From: Flavobacteriales bacterium | GTDB taxonomy: Bacteria; Bacteroidota; Bacteroidia; Flavobacteriales_D; Crocinitomicaceae | Assembly: GCA_947470515.1 (NCBI GenBank) | Contig: CANITF010000008.1 | Span: 49,387-113,386 of the forward strand | DNA: 64,000 nt | Direction of reading: 5' to 3' | Part shown: positions 1 through 10,130 of the stretch, piece after piece | Numbering within the stretch: the first letter of the stretch is position 1 | Layout: each line of letters opens with the position of its first letter | Translations under genes and position numbers: made by a program | Notes under the pieces: model-generated | Database searches by the model: none | Seen by the model: only the letters and a program-made list of their open reading frames with translations | What the model was told of the DNA's origin: nothing

Positions 1-654
1 ACGGTGAACAATATTTTATCTATGAAAGTAGATATGGTGGTAATGAGACATCCAAACCCAGGAGCGGCTAAATTTCTTTCAGAACGAATCAATGCGAAAG
101 TTATCAATGCTGGCGATGGAACACACGAACACCCAACGCAAGCTTTATTAGACGCTTATTCTATTCGTGAACGTCTGGGTTCTCTAGAAGGTAAAAAAGT
201 TGTAATTGTGGGTGACATCTTGCATTCTCGTGTTGCGCTTTCAAATATTTATTGCCTACAAAAAATGGGAGCTGAAGTAATGGTTTGCGGACCAACAACA
301 CTGATTCCAAAATATATTCATGAATTAGGAGTAAAAGTTGAACATAATTTGCGTGCGGCACTAGAATGGTGTGATGTTGCAAATATGTTGCGCATTCAAC
401 TTGAACGTCAAGATATAAAATTCTTTCCATCATTGCGTGAATATTCGATGCAATTTGGTTTAACAAAAGAAATATTGGATTCATTGCCTAAAGAAATCAT
501 TGTCATGCATCCTGGTCCAATCAACCGTGGAGTGGAAATAACAAGCGATGTTGCGGACTCAAAACAATCAATCATTCTGCAGCAAGTAGAAAATGGTGTT
601 GCTGTTAGAATGGCCGTGATTTATTTGTTAGCATCGAAAATTGAACGTCAATAA
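1..654 (+). CDS. pyrB: Aspartate carbamoyltransferase catalytic subunit (5' end outside window)
   Basis: Transfers the carbamoyl group to aspartate, the committed step of pyrimidine synthesis, in the cytoplasm. The reading frame is open from base 1, so the true start lies before the window; the GTG at 4 is only an internal codon. Visible family motifs are RHPNPGAAKFLSERI, the block NAGDGTHEHPTQALLDAYSI that closes the carbamoyl phosphate/aspartate site, and HPGPINRGVEI near the end. About 217 of the usual ~305 residues are present, so the N-terminal carbamoyl-phosphate-binding part (STRT motif) is missing only because of the window edge. The next gene starts about 30 bases downstream on the same strand. 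Confidence 0.95.
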   Translation, partial: TVNNILSMKVDMVVMRHPNPGAAKFLSERINAKVINAGDGTHEHPTQALLDAYSIRERLGSLEGKKVVIVGDILHSRVALSNIYCLQKMGAEVMVCGPTTLIPKYIHELGVKVEHNLRAALEWCDVANMLRIQLERQDIKFFPSLREYSMQFGLTKEILDSLPKEIIVMHPGPINRGVEITSDVADSKQSIILQQVENGVAVRMAVIYLLASKIERQ

Positions 655-685
655 ATTTTAGTTACATTTGAACAAACAGAACACA

Positions 686-1027
686 ATGAACTTCGAGTCT
701 ACTCAAAATAAAAATGAAGCGGTTGTAAAAACGAACGTTGATAAACTTGACGCTTCAAACGCACCAGAATTAAAAGCAGAATTACTTTTGTTGAACAAAA
801 ATGGCGTGAACAATATTGTGATAGACATGAGTGCTACAAAATATTGTGATTCTTCAGGTTTGAGTGCTATTTTAACTGCAAATCGTTTATGCAAAGACAC
901 CAGTGGTAAATTTGTTTTATGCGGCTTGCAAGATAACGTAACGAAATTGATTCAAATCGCACAATTGGATAAAGTTTTATCAATTTCATCCAACCAAAAA
1001 GAAGCACTCGAAGTAATTCATTCGTGA
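686..1027 (+). CDS. STAS-domain protein, anti-sigma factor antagonist type
   Basis: A single STAS domain of 113 residues, similar to SpoIIAA/RsbV proteins that bind and release anti-sigma kinases in partner-switching pathways. The motif CDSSGLSAI (S56 in the numbering from this start) corresponds to the phosphorylatable serine region of SpoIIAA. I chose the ATG at 686; an in-frame TTG at 668 would add six residues but no domain sequence. The stop overlaps the GTG start of rnz by four bases (GTGA), so the two genes are translationally coupled. No partner kinase or phosphatase lies nearby, and single STAS genes ahead of rnz are common in this phylum as far as I know. The regulated process cannot be read from the sequence. 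Confidence 0.85.
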   Translation: MNFESTQNKNEAVVKTNVDKLDASNAPELKAELLLLNKNGVNNIVIDMSATKYCDSSGLSAILTANRLCKDTSGKFVLCGLQDNVTKLIQIAQLDKVLSISSNQKEALEVIHS

Positions 1028-1941
1028 GTTTTGAAGTAACAATTCTAGGGAGTGGAGCAGCTGTTCCAACTTCAAGAAGAAATCCAACATCCCAGTATGT
1101 AGTTTGTAATGATCGTCATATCTTAATTGATTGTGGGGAAGGAACACAAATGCAAATTCGTAAATTTGGAATCAAGTTTCAACGAATTAATCACATTTTA
1201 ATTTCCCATCTGCACGGCGATCATTTTTTTGGACTCGTTGGTCTTTTGAGTACGATGCATTTAATGGGACGTGATAAAGGTATTACGATTTATGGCCCTC
1301 ATGAATTGGAGCTAATAGTGCGCTCGCAATTAGAAGTTGGTGGAGCAAAGCTTAGTTTCGATTTAGTTTTTGTTTCAATAAATGGCGATGAATCAAAATT
1401 ATTATTTCAGGATAAATTAATTGAAATTCACACATTTCCATTAAAACATCGTATTCCAACAAATGGTTTTCTAATCAAGGAAAAAGTGAGAGAACGCCAA
1501 TTGTTGAGTGATACGATAAAAGGCGCAGGACTGAAATTGAAATATTTGCCACGACTTAAAAAAGGCGAAGACGTCATAGATGAAAATGGCAATATTTTTT
1601 CATTTGAAGAATTTACTGCTCCTCCAAAACCTAGTTATTCTTACGCTTATTGCTCGGACACCACTTATTGGGAAACGATTATTCCGCATATTGAAAACGC
1701 AACTGTACTTTATCACGAAGCAACTTTTATTGAAAAAGACAAAGAACGTGCAAAAGCAACTTTTCACAGTACAGCTTCTCAAGCAGCTAAAATCGCAGCG
1801 AAAGCAAATGTACACAAATTGCTTTTGGGGCATTTAAGTGCGCGTTACGACTCTACTGAAACTCATCTAGATGAAGCTAAAGTAATTTTTATTAATTCCA
1901 TTGTTGTAGAGGACGGAGAAAAGCACATTATTTCTCGATAG
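1024..1941 (+). CDS. rnz: Ribonuclease Z
   Basis: Zinc-dependent metallo-beta-lactamase-fold endonuclease that trims tRNA 3' ends. The signature histidine motif SHLHGDHFFGL is present near residues 60-70, the N-terminal GSGAAVPTSRRNPTS matches the family start, and the later catalytic residues sit in YCSDTTYW, HEATF and LLLGHLSARY. Length 305 aa is normal. The start is GTG at 1024, fixed by the family's N-terminal MSFEVTILGSG and by the GTGA overlap with the STAS gene. A 98-base gap follows before parE. Confidence 0.95.
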   Translation: MSFEVTILGSGAAVPTSRRNPTSQYVVCNDRHILIDCGEGTQMQIRKFGIKFQRINHILISHLHGDHFFGLVGLLSTMHLMGRDKGITIYGPHELELIVRSQLEVGGAKLSFDLVFVSINGDESKLLFQDKLIEIHTFPLKHRIPTNGFLIKEKVRERQLLSDTIKGAGLKLKYLPRLKKGEDVIDENGNIFSFEEFTAPPKPSYSYAYCSDTTYWETIIPHIENATVLYHEATFIEKDKERAKATFHSTASQAAKIAAKANVHKLLLGHLSARYDSTETHLDEAKVIFINSIVVEDGEKHIISR

Positions 1942-2006
1942 GCTTTTCAACCTTAAACCGTTCAAAAGTCCTAATAACTTCCTGTTAAACATCAGCTTCC
2001 TGTACT

Positions 2007-2014
2007 TATATTTG
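2007..2014 (+). promoter_or_regulatory. Probable -7 box (TATATTTG) for parE-parC
   Basis: TATATTTG fits the Bacteroidota sigma-A -7 consensus TAnnTTTG and lies 25 bases before the parE start. No clear TTTG -33 element is visible at the expected 17-21 base distance. It would drive parE and parC and possibly the SIMPL and porin genes behind them. Confidence 0.55.
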
Positions 2015-2039
2015 TTTGTTATGCATTAATGCGTTTTAA

Positions 2040-3929
2040 ATGGCTGAAAATCAATATACGGAAGACAATATTCGTTCCCTCGATTGGAAGGAACATATTC
2101 GGTTGCGTCCAGGAATGTACATCGGGAAGCTTGGCGATGGTGCTGCAGCAGATGATGGTATTTATATTCTAGTAAAAGAAGTAACGGATAACTGTATTGA
2201 TGAGTTTGTCATGGGAAATGGTAAACGGATCGATATTAAAGTTCGAGACGGAAAAGTTACCGTTCGTGATTACGGACGTGGAATTCCTTTAGGTAAAGTT
2301 GTTGAGGTAGTTTCTAAAATGAATACCGGTGGAAAATATGATTCAAAGGCATTTAAAAAATCGGTAGGATTAAACGGTGTCGGTACGAAAGCAGTAAATG
2401 CTTTGTCGTCGCATTTCATGGTTTATTCTGTTCGTGAAGGAAAAAAGAAACAAGCATCTTTCTCAAAAGGTGAGCTTATTGAAGATTTAGCAATCGTTGA
2501 TACGGATGAACAAAATGGAACATACGTTGAGTTTATTCCTGATGAGACAATCTTTAAAAAATATGCTTTTAAAACACCGTATATTGAGAAAATGATGTGG
2601 AATTATTGCTACCTGAATAGAGGTTTAGCAATGTATTTCAACGGAGAAAAATTTCAATCGAAAGATGGATTAAAAGACCTTCTTGAGAACAATATGGATG
2701 GTGATCCATTGTACCCAATTATACACATTGAAGCAGAAGATATTGAAGTAGCTTTTACGCATGGAAAAACGTACGGTGAAGATTACTATTCTTTTGTCAA
2801 TGGACAACATACAACACAAGGAGGAACGCACCAAAGTGCTTTTCGTGAATCTGTAGCCAAAGTAATCCGTGATTTTTACAACAAGAACTACGAAGCATCC
2901 GATATCCGTCAATCAATTGTTGCAGCAATATCAATAAAAGTAGTTGAACCTGTTTTTGAATCTCAAACAAAAACGAAATTGGGTTCTCAAGAAATGGAGC
3001 CTGGAGGGAAATCTGTAAGAACATTTATCAATGATTTCTTGAAAGAGAAATTGGATAACCATCTGCACAGAAACCCTGAAGTGGCTGACTTAATTGAACG
3101 AAAAATAAAGCAATCTGAAAGAGAGCGTAAAGAGCTTTCTGGGATTAGAAAAATAGCGCGTGACAGAGCGAAAAAATCAAATCTTCACAATAAGAAATTA
3201 AGAGATTGCAGAAGTCACTTGACTGATTTGAAAGATGAACGTCGTGAGCAAACAACCTTGTTTATTACTGAGGGAGATTCTGCAAGTGGATCAATTACAA
3301 AATCGAGAGATGTGAATACGCAAGCTGTTTTTTCCTTGCGTGGTAAACCATTGAATTGTTATGGACTTACGAAGAAAATTGTATACGAAAACGAAGAGTT
3401 CAATTTAATCCAAGCAGCTTTAGACATTGAAGACGATATGGATAATTTGCGTTACAACAACATCGTTATTGCAACAGATGCCGATGTCGATGGAATGCAT
3501 ATTCGTTTGCTTTTATTGACTTTCTTCTTACAATTCTTTCCTGATTTAGTGAAACGAAACCACGTTTATGTATTGCAAACTCCTCTGTTTCGAGTTAGAA
3601 ATAAGAAGAAAACGATTTACTGTTATTCAGAACAAGAACGTCGCAATGCAATTGAAGAATTGGGTAAGAATCCAGAAATCACACGATTCAAAGGATTGGG
3701 TGAAATTTCTCCAGATGAATTCAAATATTTTATTGGTGATGATATCCGATTGGAACCAGTAATCCTGTCAAAAGACGCTTCAATTGATTCAATATTATCT
3801 TATTTTATGGGCAAAAATACTCCTGAGAGACAAGAATTTATTATTGAAAATTTACGTGTTGAGAAAGACATTGCTGAGATCATAGAGGAAAATGATACAG
3901 AAGATAATAACCTTGAAATTGCTTCATAA
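2040..3929 (+). CDS. parE: DNA topoisomerase IV subunit B (type IIA topoisomerase ATPase subunit)
   Basis: ATPase subunit of a type IIA topoisomerase that decatenates chromosomes with ParC. The GHKL ATPase elements are visible: E47 in [17 protein letters not shown] at 80-85 and [14 protein letters not shown] at 110-123. The TOPRIM domain has EGDSASG (411-417), RGKPLN and the metal triad D480-D482-D484 in [10 protein letters not shown], followed by RFKGLGE. Length 629 aa is that of ParE/short GyrB types without insertions. The three-base gap to parC and adjacency of both subunits favour topoisomerase IV, since gyrA and gyrB are usually unlinked in Bacteroidota; that assignment is inference from context. 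Confidence 0.92.
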   Translation: MAENQYTEDNIRSLDWKEHIRLRPGMYIGKLGDGAAADDGIYILVKEVTDNCIDEFVMGNGKRIDIKVRDGKVTVRDYGRGIPLGKVVEVVSKMNTGGKYDSKAFKKSVGLNGVGTKAVNALSSHFMVYSVREGKKKQASFSKGELIEDLAIVDTDEQNGTYVEFIPDETIFKKYAFKTPYIEKMMWNYCYLNRGLAMYFNGEKFQSKDGLKDLLENNMDGDPLYPIIHIEAEDIEVAFTHGKTYGEDYYSFVNGQHTTQGGTHQSAFRESVAKVIRDFYNKNYEASDIRQSIVAAISIKVVEPVFESQTKTKLGSQEMEPGGKSVRTFINDFLKEKLDNHLHRNPEVADLIERKIKQSERERKELSGIRKIARDRAKKSNLHNKKLRDCRSHLTDLKDERREQTTLFITEGDSASGSITKSRDVNTQAVFSLRGKPLNCYGLTKKIVYENEEFNLIQAALDIEDDMDNLRYNNIVIATDADVDGMHIRLLLLTFFLQFFPDLVKRNHVYVLQTPLFRVRNKKKTIYCYSEQERRNAIEELGKNPEITRFKGLGEISPDEFKYFIGDDIRLEPVILSKDASIDSILSYFMGKNTPERQEFIIENLRVEKDIAEIIEENDTEDNNLEIAS

Positions 3930-3932
3930 AAG

Positions 3933-6632
3933 ATGGCTGAAGAAGATTTAGAAGATCAAAGTGAAAATCAAGGGGACGAAAATAATCCTTTTGAAAGTAA
4001 ATCTGTTGACGACAAGATTGTTCCTGTTGGCGGACTCTACGAAAATTGGTTTTTAGATTATGCGAGTTACGTTATTTTAGAACGTGCTGTTCCTTCTTTA
4101 CACGATGGATTGAAACCTGTTCAACGTAGAATTTTACATTCTATGAAAGAATTGGATGATGGTCGATACAATAAAGTTGCGAACATCATTGGAAATACAA
4201 TGAAATACCATCCTCATGGAGATCAATCTATTGGGGATGCTTTAGTGCAATTAGGTCAAAAAGATTTGTTAATAGATTGCCAAGGTAACTGGGGAAATAC
4301 ACTTACAGGTGATGGAGCTGCGGCGCCTCGTTATATTGAAGCAAGAGTTTCTAAGTTTGCTGCGCATGTTGTTTTTAATCCAAAAACAACCCAATGGCTT
4401 TCTAGTTACGATGGTAGAAATAAAGAGCCAGAGCATCTGCCAGTAAAATTCCCTTTGTTATTAGCGCAAGGAGCCGAAGGTATTGCTGTTGGTATGGCGT
4501 GTAAGTTTTTGCCACATAATTTTATCGAATTGATTGATCAGTCAATCAATCACCTTAGAGGAAAAAAAGTAGAGCTCTTTCCTGACTTTCCAAATGGTGG
4601 AATGGCTGATTTTACGAACTATAATGATGGGTTGCGTGGAGGAAAAGTTCGTGTTCGCGCAAAAATTAAAAAATTAGACAATAAAACCCTTGTGGTTTAT
4701 GAAATTCCTTTTGGTACAACAACGGGTTCGTTAATTGAATCTGTGATTAAAGCCAATGACAAAGGGAAAATAAAAATCAAGAAAATTGAAGATAATACTG
4801 CTGCAGTAGCGGAGGTAATTATTCACATGGCACCTGGAGTTTCTCCAGATAAAACATTAGATGCGCTTTATGCTTTTACGGATTGTGAAGTTTCAATTTC
4901 TCCGAATTCATCTATTATTGACAGAGATACACCACGCTTCTTAGGTGTGAGTGAAATCTTGCGTTTCAATACAGATAATACAGTTCGGCTATTAAAATTG
5001 GAATTAGAAATCCGATTGGATGAATTAGAACGTCAATGGCATTTTTCAACCTTAGAGAAAATCTTCATTCGTGAAGAAATGTATATTGATTTTAAGCTTC
5101 ACCATGATAAAGACACCTTATTCGAATATTTATATAAACGATTTGAGAAATTTAAAAAACAATTTATTCGTGAAATAACGGATGAAGATTTAAATAAATT
5201 GACTCAAATTCCAATGATTAGAATTACCCGATTCGATTCCTCTAAGGCTGATGATGTGCTTTTGAAAATTGAAGAGGAAATGGAAGCCGTAAAAGAGAAA
5301 TTGGCGAACCTAATCGATTATTGTATTGAGTATTTCAAAGATTTGAAAAAACGATTCGGAGAAGGAAAAGAACGTAAAACAGAAATCAAAATATTCGATA
5401 ATATCAGTGCCGCGAAAGTAATTATCGCAAACCGTAAATTGTATGTAGATTACGAAGAAGGTTTCATCGGTTACGGTTTAAAGAAAACAGATCCTATCAA
5501 CGATTGTTCGGATATTGATGATGTTATTATCTTCTTTGCTACAGGCAAAATGATGATTACCAAAGTAGCGGATAAGAAATTTGTTGGTAAAGGAATTGTT
5601 CATGCCGATGTCTGGAAAAAAGGGGACAAACGAACAATCTATCATTTGATTTATCAAGATGGTGTTGGCGGTTCAGCAATGATGAAACGGTTTTATGTGA
5701 ACTCAATTACACGCGATACTGAATATGATTTATCACGCGGAACAAAAGGTTCTAAAATGCTTTATTTCTCTGTGCATCCAAACGGGGAGCGAGAGGTAAT
5801 CAATATTTTATTGCGTCCAAGACCACATCTGAAGCGTTTGCGTTTTGACGTTGACATGGGCGAATTGTTAATTAAAGGACGTCAATCAGCTGGAAATAGA
5901 GTAACAAAAGAAATCGTTCAAAAAATTACGCAAAAAGAAGTGGGTGGCTCAACACTTGCAGAACGTAAAATATGGTTTGATACAGTTGTCGGAAGATTAA
6001 ATGATGAAGACAGAGGAAAGTTCCTTGGTTCATTCAAAGGTGAAGACCGAATTTTGACAGTTTATAAAACGGGTGAATACCGCTTGAGTAATTTTGACCT
6101 TGCGAACCATTTTGATGAGGACATGATTCTGATTGAAAAATGGCATCCAAATCGACCAATTTCTGCAGTATATTATGATTCTGAGAAAGATATGCACTTC
6201 GTAAAGCGTTTCTTGTGTGAAGTAACTTCGGATAAAAAAGTATCTTTTATTAGTGAAGGCGAAGGATCGTATATGGATGTTGCATCAACTGCTTATCGTC
6301 CAAATATCAAAATCATCTATAATAAGTTGTTGAAGGAAACGAAGAATCTTCCAGACAATGAAATTCAATTAGCTGATTTTATTGAGATCAAAGGAATGAA
6401 AGCACAAGGAAATCAATTGACAAAATTGAAAGTCAAAGAAATTGTCTTGACGCAACCGTTGGAAGGTGAAGAAACATGGCCAGTTGAGGAGAAACCATTG
6501 AAGTTGGAAGACGACGATAGTGATGATGATGATGATGAAAGTGATGATGGCGAAGAGGGAAGCGATGGAACAACCATAGAATGGGATTTGACCAAAGACG
6601 ATGAGGATGACGATCAAATGAAATTATTTTAA
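3933..6632 (+). CDS. parC: DNA topoisomerase IV subunit A with acidic C-terminal tail
   Basis: DNA-cleaving subunit partner of ParE. The catalytic tyrosine is Y134 in AAAPRYIEARVS; the quinolone-pocket helix reads HPHGDQSIGD (93-102), with Q98 where E. coli GyrA has S83 and D102 where it has D87. A long coiled arm follows and then a C-terminal DNA-wrapping region from about residue 520. The last ~45 residues are a run of Asp/Glu/Ser ending in QMKLF, encoded by repeated GAT triplets near 6517-6560. Length 899 aa is in the range of Bacteroidota ParC. It is co-transcribed with parE. The Gln at the quinolone serine position suggests naturally altered quinolone contact, which is inference. Confidence 0.93.
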   Translation: MAEEDLEDQSENQGDENNPFESKSVDDKIVPVGGLYENWFLDYASYVILERAVPSLHDGLKPVQRRILHSMKELDDGRYNKVANIIGNTMKYHPHGDQSIGDALVQLGQKDLLIDCQGNWGNTLTGDGAAAPRYIEARVSKFAAHVVFNPKTTQWLSSYDGRNKEPEHLPVKFPLLLAQGAEGIAVGMACKFLPHNFIELIDQSINHLRGKKVELFPDFPNGGMADFTNYNDGLRGGKVRVRAKIKKLDNKTLVVYEIPFGTTTGSLIESVIKANDKGKIKIKKIEDNTAAVAEVIIHMAPGVSPDKTLDALYAFTDCEVSISPNSSIIDRDTPRFLGVSEILRFNTDNTVRLLKLELEIRLDELERQWHFSTLEKIFIREEMYIDFKLHHDKDTLFEYLYKRFEKFKKQFIREITDEDLNKLTQIPMIRITRFDSSKADDVLLKIEEEMEAVKEKLANLIDYCIEYFKDLKKRFGEGKERKTEIKIFDNISAAKVIIANRKLYVDYEEGFIGYGLKKTDPINDCSDIDDVIIFFATGKMMITKVADKKFVGKGIVHADVWKKGDKRTIYHLIYQDGVGGSAMMKRFYVNSITRDTEYDLSRGTKGSKMLYFSVHPNGEREVINILLRPRPHLKRLRFDVDMGELLIKGRQSAGNRVTKEIVQKITQKEVGGSTLAERKIWFDTVVGRLNDEDRGKFLGSFKGEDRILTVYKTGEYRLSNFDLANHFDEDMILIEKWHPNRPISAVYYDSEKDMHFVKRFLCEVTSDKKVSFISEGEGSYMDVASTAYRPNIKIIYNKLLKETKNLPDNEIQLADFIEIKGMKAQGNQLTKLKVKEIVLTQPLEGEETWPVEEKPLKLEDDDSDDDDDESDDGEEGSDGTTIEWDLTKDDEDDDQMKLF

Positions 6633-6656
6633 TAAGTCCAATTAATTACAAATTCT

Positions 6657-7388
6657 ATGAAACAATACATCAATACACTTATCATTGCTTTAGCTGTAAT
6701 TATATCTGGTTATTTATTAGCTAACGGTTATAAAAATCGTGCAAAAGTAAGTCAGTCAATTAGCGTTACCGGTGCTGGAGAAGAAAATTTTTCGAGTGAT
6801 TTAATTGTTTGGAGAGCCAATTTCTCTAAGAAAGACTATGAATTGAAAACGGCTTATGCTAACTTGAATAAAGATCAAAACACCATTCGTAAATACCTTA
6901 TTTCAAAAGGAATTCAAGGTGATGAAATTGTTTTTGATGCTGTCGAAATTCAGAAAGATTATTTCAACGAATACGACGAAAATGGACAGCTGAGAAATTC
7001 AGTTTTTAATGGGTATAGCTTGACGCAAAGTTTGAAAATTCAATCTAAAAACGTTGATCGCGTAGAAAGTATTTCTCGTGAAGTAACAGAATTGATTGAC
7101 GCTGGAATTGAATTGAATTCATTTGCACCAGATTACTATTATACCAAACTGGCAACGTTAAAAATTAAAATGATTGAAGCTGCAACAAAGGATGCGAAGA
7201 ATCGAGCTGATAAAATTGCGTTGAATGCTGGTGGCGCTTTGGGAACGTTGAAAAGTGCTGAAATGGGCGTTTTTCAAATTACAGGAGAAAATACATCAGA
7301 AGATTTTTCTTGGGGTGGAAATTTCAATACATCGTCAAAAAAGAAAACAGCGAATATTACCATTCGTTTAAAGTATGATATTGATTAA
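6657..7388 (+). CDS. SIMPL-domain protein (DUF541), membrane-anchored
   Basis: A 243-residue protein with one N-terminal membrane segment (about residues 5-23, uncleaved-anchor type) followed by a SIMPL/DUF541 domain: the opening strand ISVTGAGEENFSSDLIVWRANFS and the later AATKDAKNRADKIALNAGGALG helix are typical. Relatives are periplasmic or envelope-side proteins of poorly known role, linked to oxidative or membrane stress in E. coli YggE. It lies 24 bases after parC and 12 before the porin gene, so it probably shares their transcript. The exact function cannot be stated. Confidence 0.85.
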   Translation: MKQYINTLIIALAVIISGYLLANGYKNRAKVSQSISVTGAGEENFSSDLIVWRANFSKKDYELKTAYANLNKDQNTIRKYLISKGIQGDEIVFDAVEIQKDYFNEYDENGQLRNSVFNGYSLTQSLKIQSKNVDRVESISREVTELIDAGIELNSFAPDYYYTKLATLKIKMIEAATKDAKNRADKIALNAGGALGTLKSAEMGVFQITGENTSEDFSWGGNFNTSSKKKTANITIRLKYDID

Positions 7389-7400
7389 TTCGTAACAACA

Positions 7401-8582
7401 ATGATTAATATTCGCCATATTTCTTTTTACCTTTTTCTTTTTCTTTTAACTTTCTTACTTTTTCCTTTATTTTCAGTCAGTCAACTTCAAAAAGAGTTTA
7501 TTAACCGAGATACAACCGATTTAACATTAGGAACAAAAATTAATCCTTATGAAGTTGAATATGACACAACTGCCAAACTTACATTCTCAGGATATTTCGA
7601 TACATATTATGCTTATTATACTGATTCGATAAATCCAAATGGCTTTTGTAAATTCCCTACTTCTGCTCCACGAAATAATCAAGTAGGAATAAATATTATT
7701 CAATTATCAGTGAAATATGAATCGAATAATTTTAGAGGAGTAGCAACAGTTTTTGGTGGCGATTGCCCTCAATCTTCGTGGTCCTCGCACCTCAATTTTA
7801 TTCAAGAAGCAAATGCTGGCTTTAGAATTGTTAAAAAATTGTGGTTAGATGCAGGGTTTTTTAGAACTCATTTGGGATTGGAATCAATTCAAGCCAGAGA
7901 AAATGTCACTATGAGTATTTCAACAACGAATTATTATGAGCCTTATTTTTTAAGCGGAGCAAAATTGACATGGCAACAATCGAAAAAATTACTGGTTCAA
8001 GTAAATGCTTTTAATTCGTTTAGCCAATACCTAGAAACGAATAAGAATAAGGTTATCGGATTATCAATTGTTTACAATCCAACTTCAAAAATAGCTGGTG
8101 TTTTTACATCCATGTTTTGTGATGAAACGCCGAATGGAAAGCCACAAAAACACAAACGGTTGTACAATAATTTTTGTTTGACTTATAAATCCAAAAGATG
8201 GATAGTAGGATTAGAAGCGAATTTCGGTTTACAAACAAATTCTGTTTTGGCAGATTCAACAAAAACAGCTTTTGTATTTAGCAATTTACTGTTGGCGAAA
8301 TACCGTATAACACCGCAATGGGCAATGTATGCCAGAGGTGAGATTTTTTCAGATCCAAATGAAATACTTACAGGACCAGTTGAAAATCAAAACCATGAAA
8401 TTATTGGATTAGATGCTGCAGGAGCAACGTGTGGTATAGAATTCAAACCTATTCCAAATAGTTATTTAAGAGTTGAATCGCGGTATTTACAAACAAAGAA
8501 ATCTGAGTCTATTTTCTATTATAACAACACTCCACAAAATTACCGATTGGAATTTATTGTTGGTTTAGGATTGTGGTTTTAA
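7401..8582 (+). CDS. Outer-membrane beta-barrel porin, OmpL/BBP2-like
   Basis: Predicted outer-membrane barrel of 393 aa. An N-terminal signal peptide with a very Phe/Leu-rich core ends near LFSVSQ (about residue 29). The body shows alternating aromatic strands starting with FSGYFDTYYAYYTDS, and the last residues FIVGLGLWF end in Phe, the usual signal for barrel assembly. The pattern matches the 'putative beta-barrel porin-2' family (PF07642 type), known in Bacteroidota as outer-membrane channels of unknown substrate. It follows the SIMPL gene by 12 bases. Confidence 0.8.
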   Translation: MINIRHISFYLFLFLLTFLLFPLFSVSQLQKEFINRDTTDLTLGTKINPYEVEYDTTAKLTFSGYFDTYYAYYTDSINPNGFCKFPTSAPRNNQVGINIIQLSVKYESNNFRGVATVFGGDCPQSSWSSHLNFIQEANAGFRIVKKLWLDAGFFRTHLGLESIQARENVTMSISTTNYYEPYFLSGAKLTWQQSKKLLVQVNAFNSFSQYLETNKNKVIGLSIVYNPTSKIAGVFTSMFCDETPNGKPQKHKRLYNNFCLTYKSKRWIVGLEANFGLQTNSVLADSTKTAFVFSNLLLAKYRITPQWAMYARGEIFSDPNEILTGPVENQNHEIIGLDAAGATCGIEFKPIPNSYLRVESRYLQTKKSESIFYYNNTPQNYRLEFIVGLGLWF

Positions 8583-8593
8583 ATTTTTCGGCT

Positions 8594-8601
8594 TAAATTT
8601 G
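8594..8601 (+). promoter_or_regulatory. Probable -7 box (TAAATTTG) for rocD
   Basis: TAAATTTG fits TAnnTTTG; a TTG at 8571-8573 lies 20 bases upstream as a possible -33 element. It would start transcription roughly 80 bases before rocD, leaving an unusually long leader for this chromosome. Confidence 0.45.
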
Positions 8602-8689
8602 CTCAGGATGATTTCTCTCCAGCATGAAATGAGGAAAGGATAGTTGCTCTCCGGGATGAGCGGCAGTCAACGAATCTAATTTTATTTTT
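8602..8689 (+). other. Possible structured 5' leader of rocD
   Basis: The 88 bases between the promoter box and the rocD start can fold: GTTG at 8643-8646 pairs with CAAC at 8668-8671, with an inner GCTC/GAGC stem (8646-8649 with 8657-8660). A weaker upstream pairing joins TTTCTCTC to GAGGAAA. G+C is higher than in neighbouring spacers. I do not recognise a known riboswitch class here. Confidence 0.3.
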
Positions 8690-9970
8690 ATGAACGCAAC
8701 ACTTACAGCTATGACATCAGACCAATATATCCAGTTAGAAGACAAGTACGGCGCACATAATTATCATCCACTTCCAGTTGTATTGTCAAGAGGAGAAGGA
8801 GTATATGTTTGGGATACTGAAGGGAAAAGATATTTCGATTTTCTTTCTGCTTATTCAGCCGTAAATCAAGGTCATTGTCATCCAAAAATAATACAAGCTT
8901 TAATAGAACAAGCACAAACATTGACGTTAACATCTCGAGCGTTTTACAACGATTCTTTAGGTGAATACGAAAAATACATTTCCAACTATTTCGGCTTTGA
9001 CAAAGTTTTACCTATGAACACGGGAGCTGAAGCAGTTGAGACAGCGATTAAATTGTGCCGTAAATGGGCGTATGAGAAAAAAGGAATTCCAGAGAATGAG
9101 GCGAAAATAATCGTATGTGAAGGAAACTTTCATGGTCGTACAACCACAATTATTTCATTTTCTAGTGATCCAGATGCTAGCAAGAATTTTGGACCTTATA
9201 CTCCTGGTTTCATTCGCATTCCTTATGACGACACTGACGCTTTAGAAAAAGCACTACAAGAACCAAATGTTGCTGGTTTCTTAGTTGAACCAATTCAGGG
9301 TGAAGCAGGTGTTTATACGCCAGCAGTTGATTTTTTATCAAAATCACGTGAATTATGCTCAAAGTACAACATATTATTTATCGCAGATGAAGTTCAAACA
9401 GGAATTGCTCGAACAGGAAGTTTATTAGCTGTTTGTGGGAATTGTACGTGTGAAAACCACTGTGAAAAACAAACAACATATAGTAAACCAGATATTTTAA
9501 TTTTAGGAAAAGCACTTTCAGGTGGCGTTTATCCAGTTTCGGCTGTTCTTGCAAATGATGAGGTGATGATGGTCATTAAACCAGGTCAACATGGGTCAAC
9601 TTTTGGTGGAAATCCGATTGCAGCAAAAGTCGGAGTTGCAGCTTTAGAAGTTGTTTTGAATGAACAATTAGCGTTGAATGCGCGTAAACTTGGGATTCTT
9701 TTCCGTAAAGAAATGCAACGAATCGTTGATAATACAGATTTAGTTGTAAAAGTACGTGGAAAAGGATTACTGAATGCAATTATTGTGAACGATACAGAAG
9801 ACAGCACTACAGCATGGGATTTGTGCATGCAATTGAAAGAAAATGGTTTGTTAGCAAAACCAACGCATGGAAATATCATTCGTTTTGCTCCACCGTTGGT
9901 TATGAACGAAGAACAATTGATGGAATGTGTTGCAATCATTGAAAAAACTATTCTAGGGTTTAAAAAGTAA
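8690..9970 (+). CDS. rocD: Ornithine aminotransferase
   Basis: PLP-dependent class III aminotransferase that converts ornithine plus 2-oxoglutarate to glutamate semialdehyde and glutamate, linking arginine and proline metabolism. PLP lysine is K274 in [12 protein letters not shown]; the cofactor-binding Asp lies in [13 protein letters not shown], and the N-terminal [17 protein letters not shown] is diagnostic for OAT rather than acetylornithine aminotransferase. Length 426 aa. Unlike human OAT it has a short insertion with four cysteines, C249-G-N-C252-T-C254-E-N-H-C258, just before the KPDILILGK strand. The gene stands alone between its own promoter and a 191-base downstream spacer. Confidence 0.93.
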   Translation: MNATLTAMTSDQYIQLEDKYGAHNYHPLPVVLSRGEGVYVWDTEGKRYFDFLSAYSAVNQGHCHPKIIQALIEQAQTLTLTSRAFYNDSLGEYEKYISNYFGFDKVLPMNTGAEAVETAIKLCRKWAYEKKGIPENEAKIIVCEGNFHGRTTTIISFSSDPDASKNFGPYTPGFIRIPYDDTDALEKALQEPNVAGFLVEPIQGEAGVYTPAVDFLSKSRELCSKYNILFIADEVQTGIARTGSLLAVCGNCTCENHCEKQTTYSKPDILILGKALSGGVYPVSAVLANDEVMMVIKPGQHGSTFGGNPIAAKVGVAALEVVLNEQLALNARKLGILFRKEMQRIVDNTDLVVKVRGKGLLNAIIVNDTEDSTTAWDLCMQLKENGLLAKPTHGNIIRFAPPLVMNEEQLMECVAIIEKTILGFKK

Positions 9971-10130
9971 AACCCTCATTAAATTGAGAGAGAAATCTAA
10001 CACTTAATAAAAATAAATAATAGGATTCTTCAGCTTTTTAAATGGTTGAGCTACTTTTTTAATAGCACATTATTAAAGAGAAAAGGGAAACTAAAATTCC
10101 TATAAATCAAGTTATTTACATCGGACTTAT

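Noticed and set aside
1942..2039. tRNA or small RNA gene between rnz and parE
   Set aside because: No cloverleaf or stable stem; only the promoter box is seen.
2040..6632. gyrB-gyrA rather than parE-parC
   Set aside because: The adjacent arrangement and short B subunit fit topoisomerase IV better in Bacteroidota; not absolutely excluded without the other pair.
8602..8689. Known riboswitch class (SAM, THF, guanidine)
   Set aside because: I cannot match the conserved cores of these classes; only generic stems are visible.
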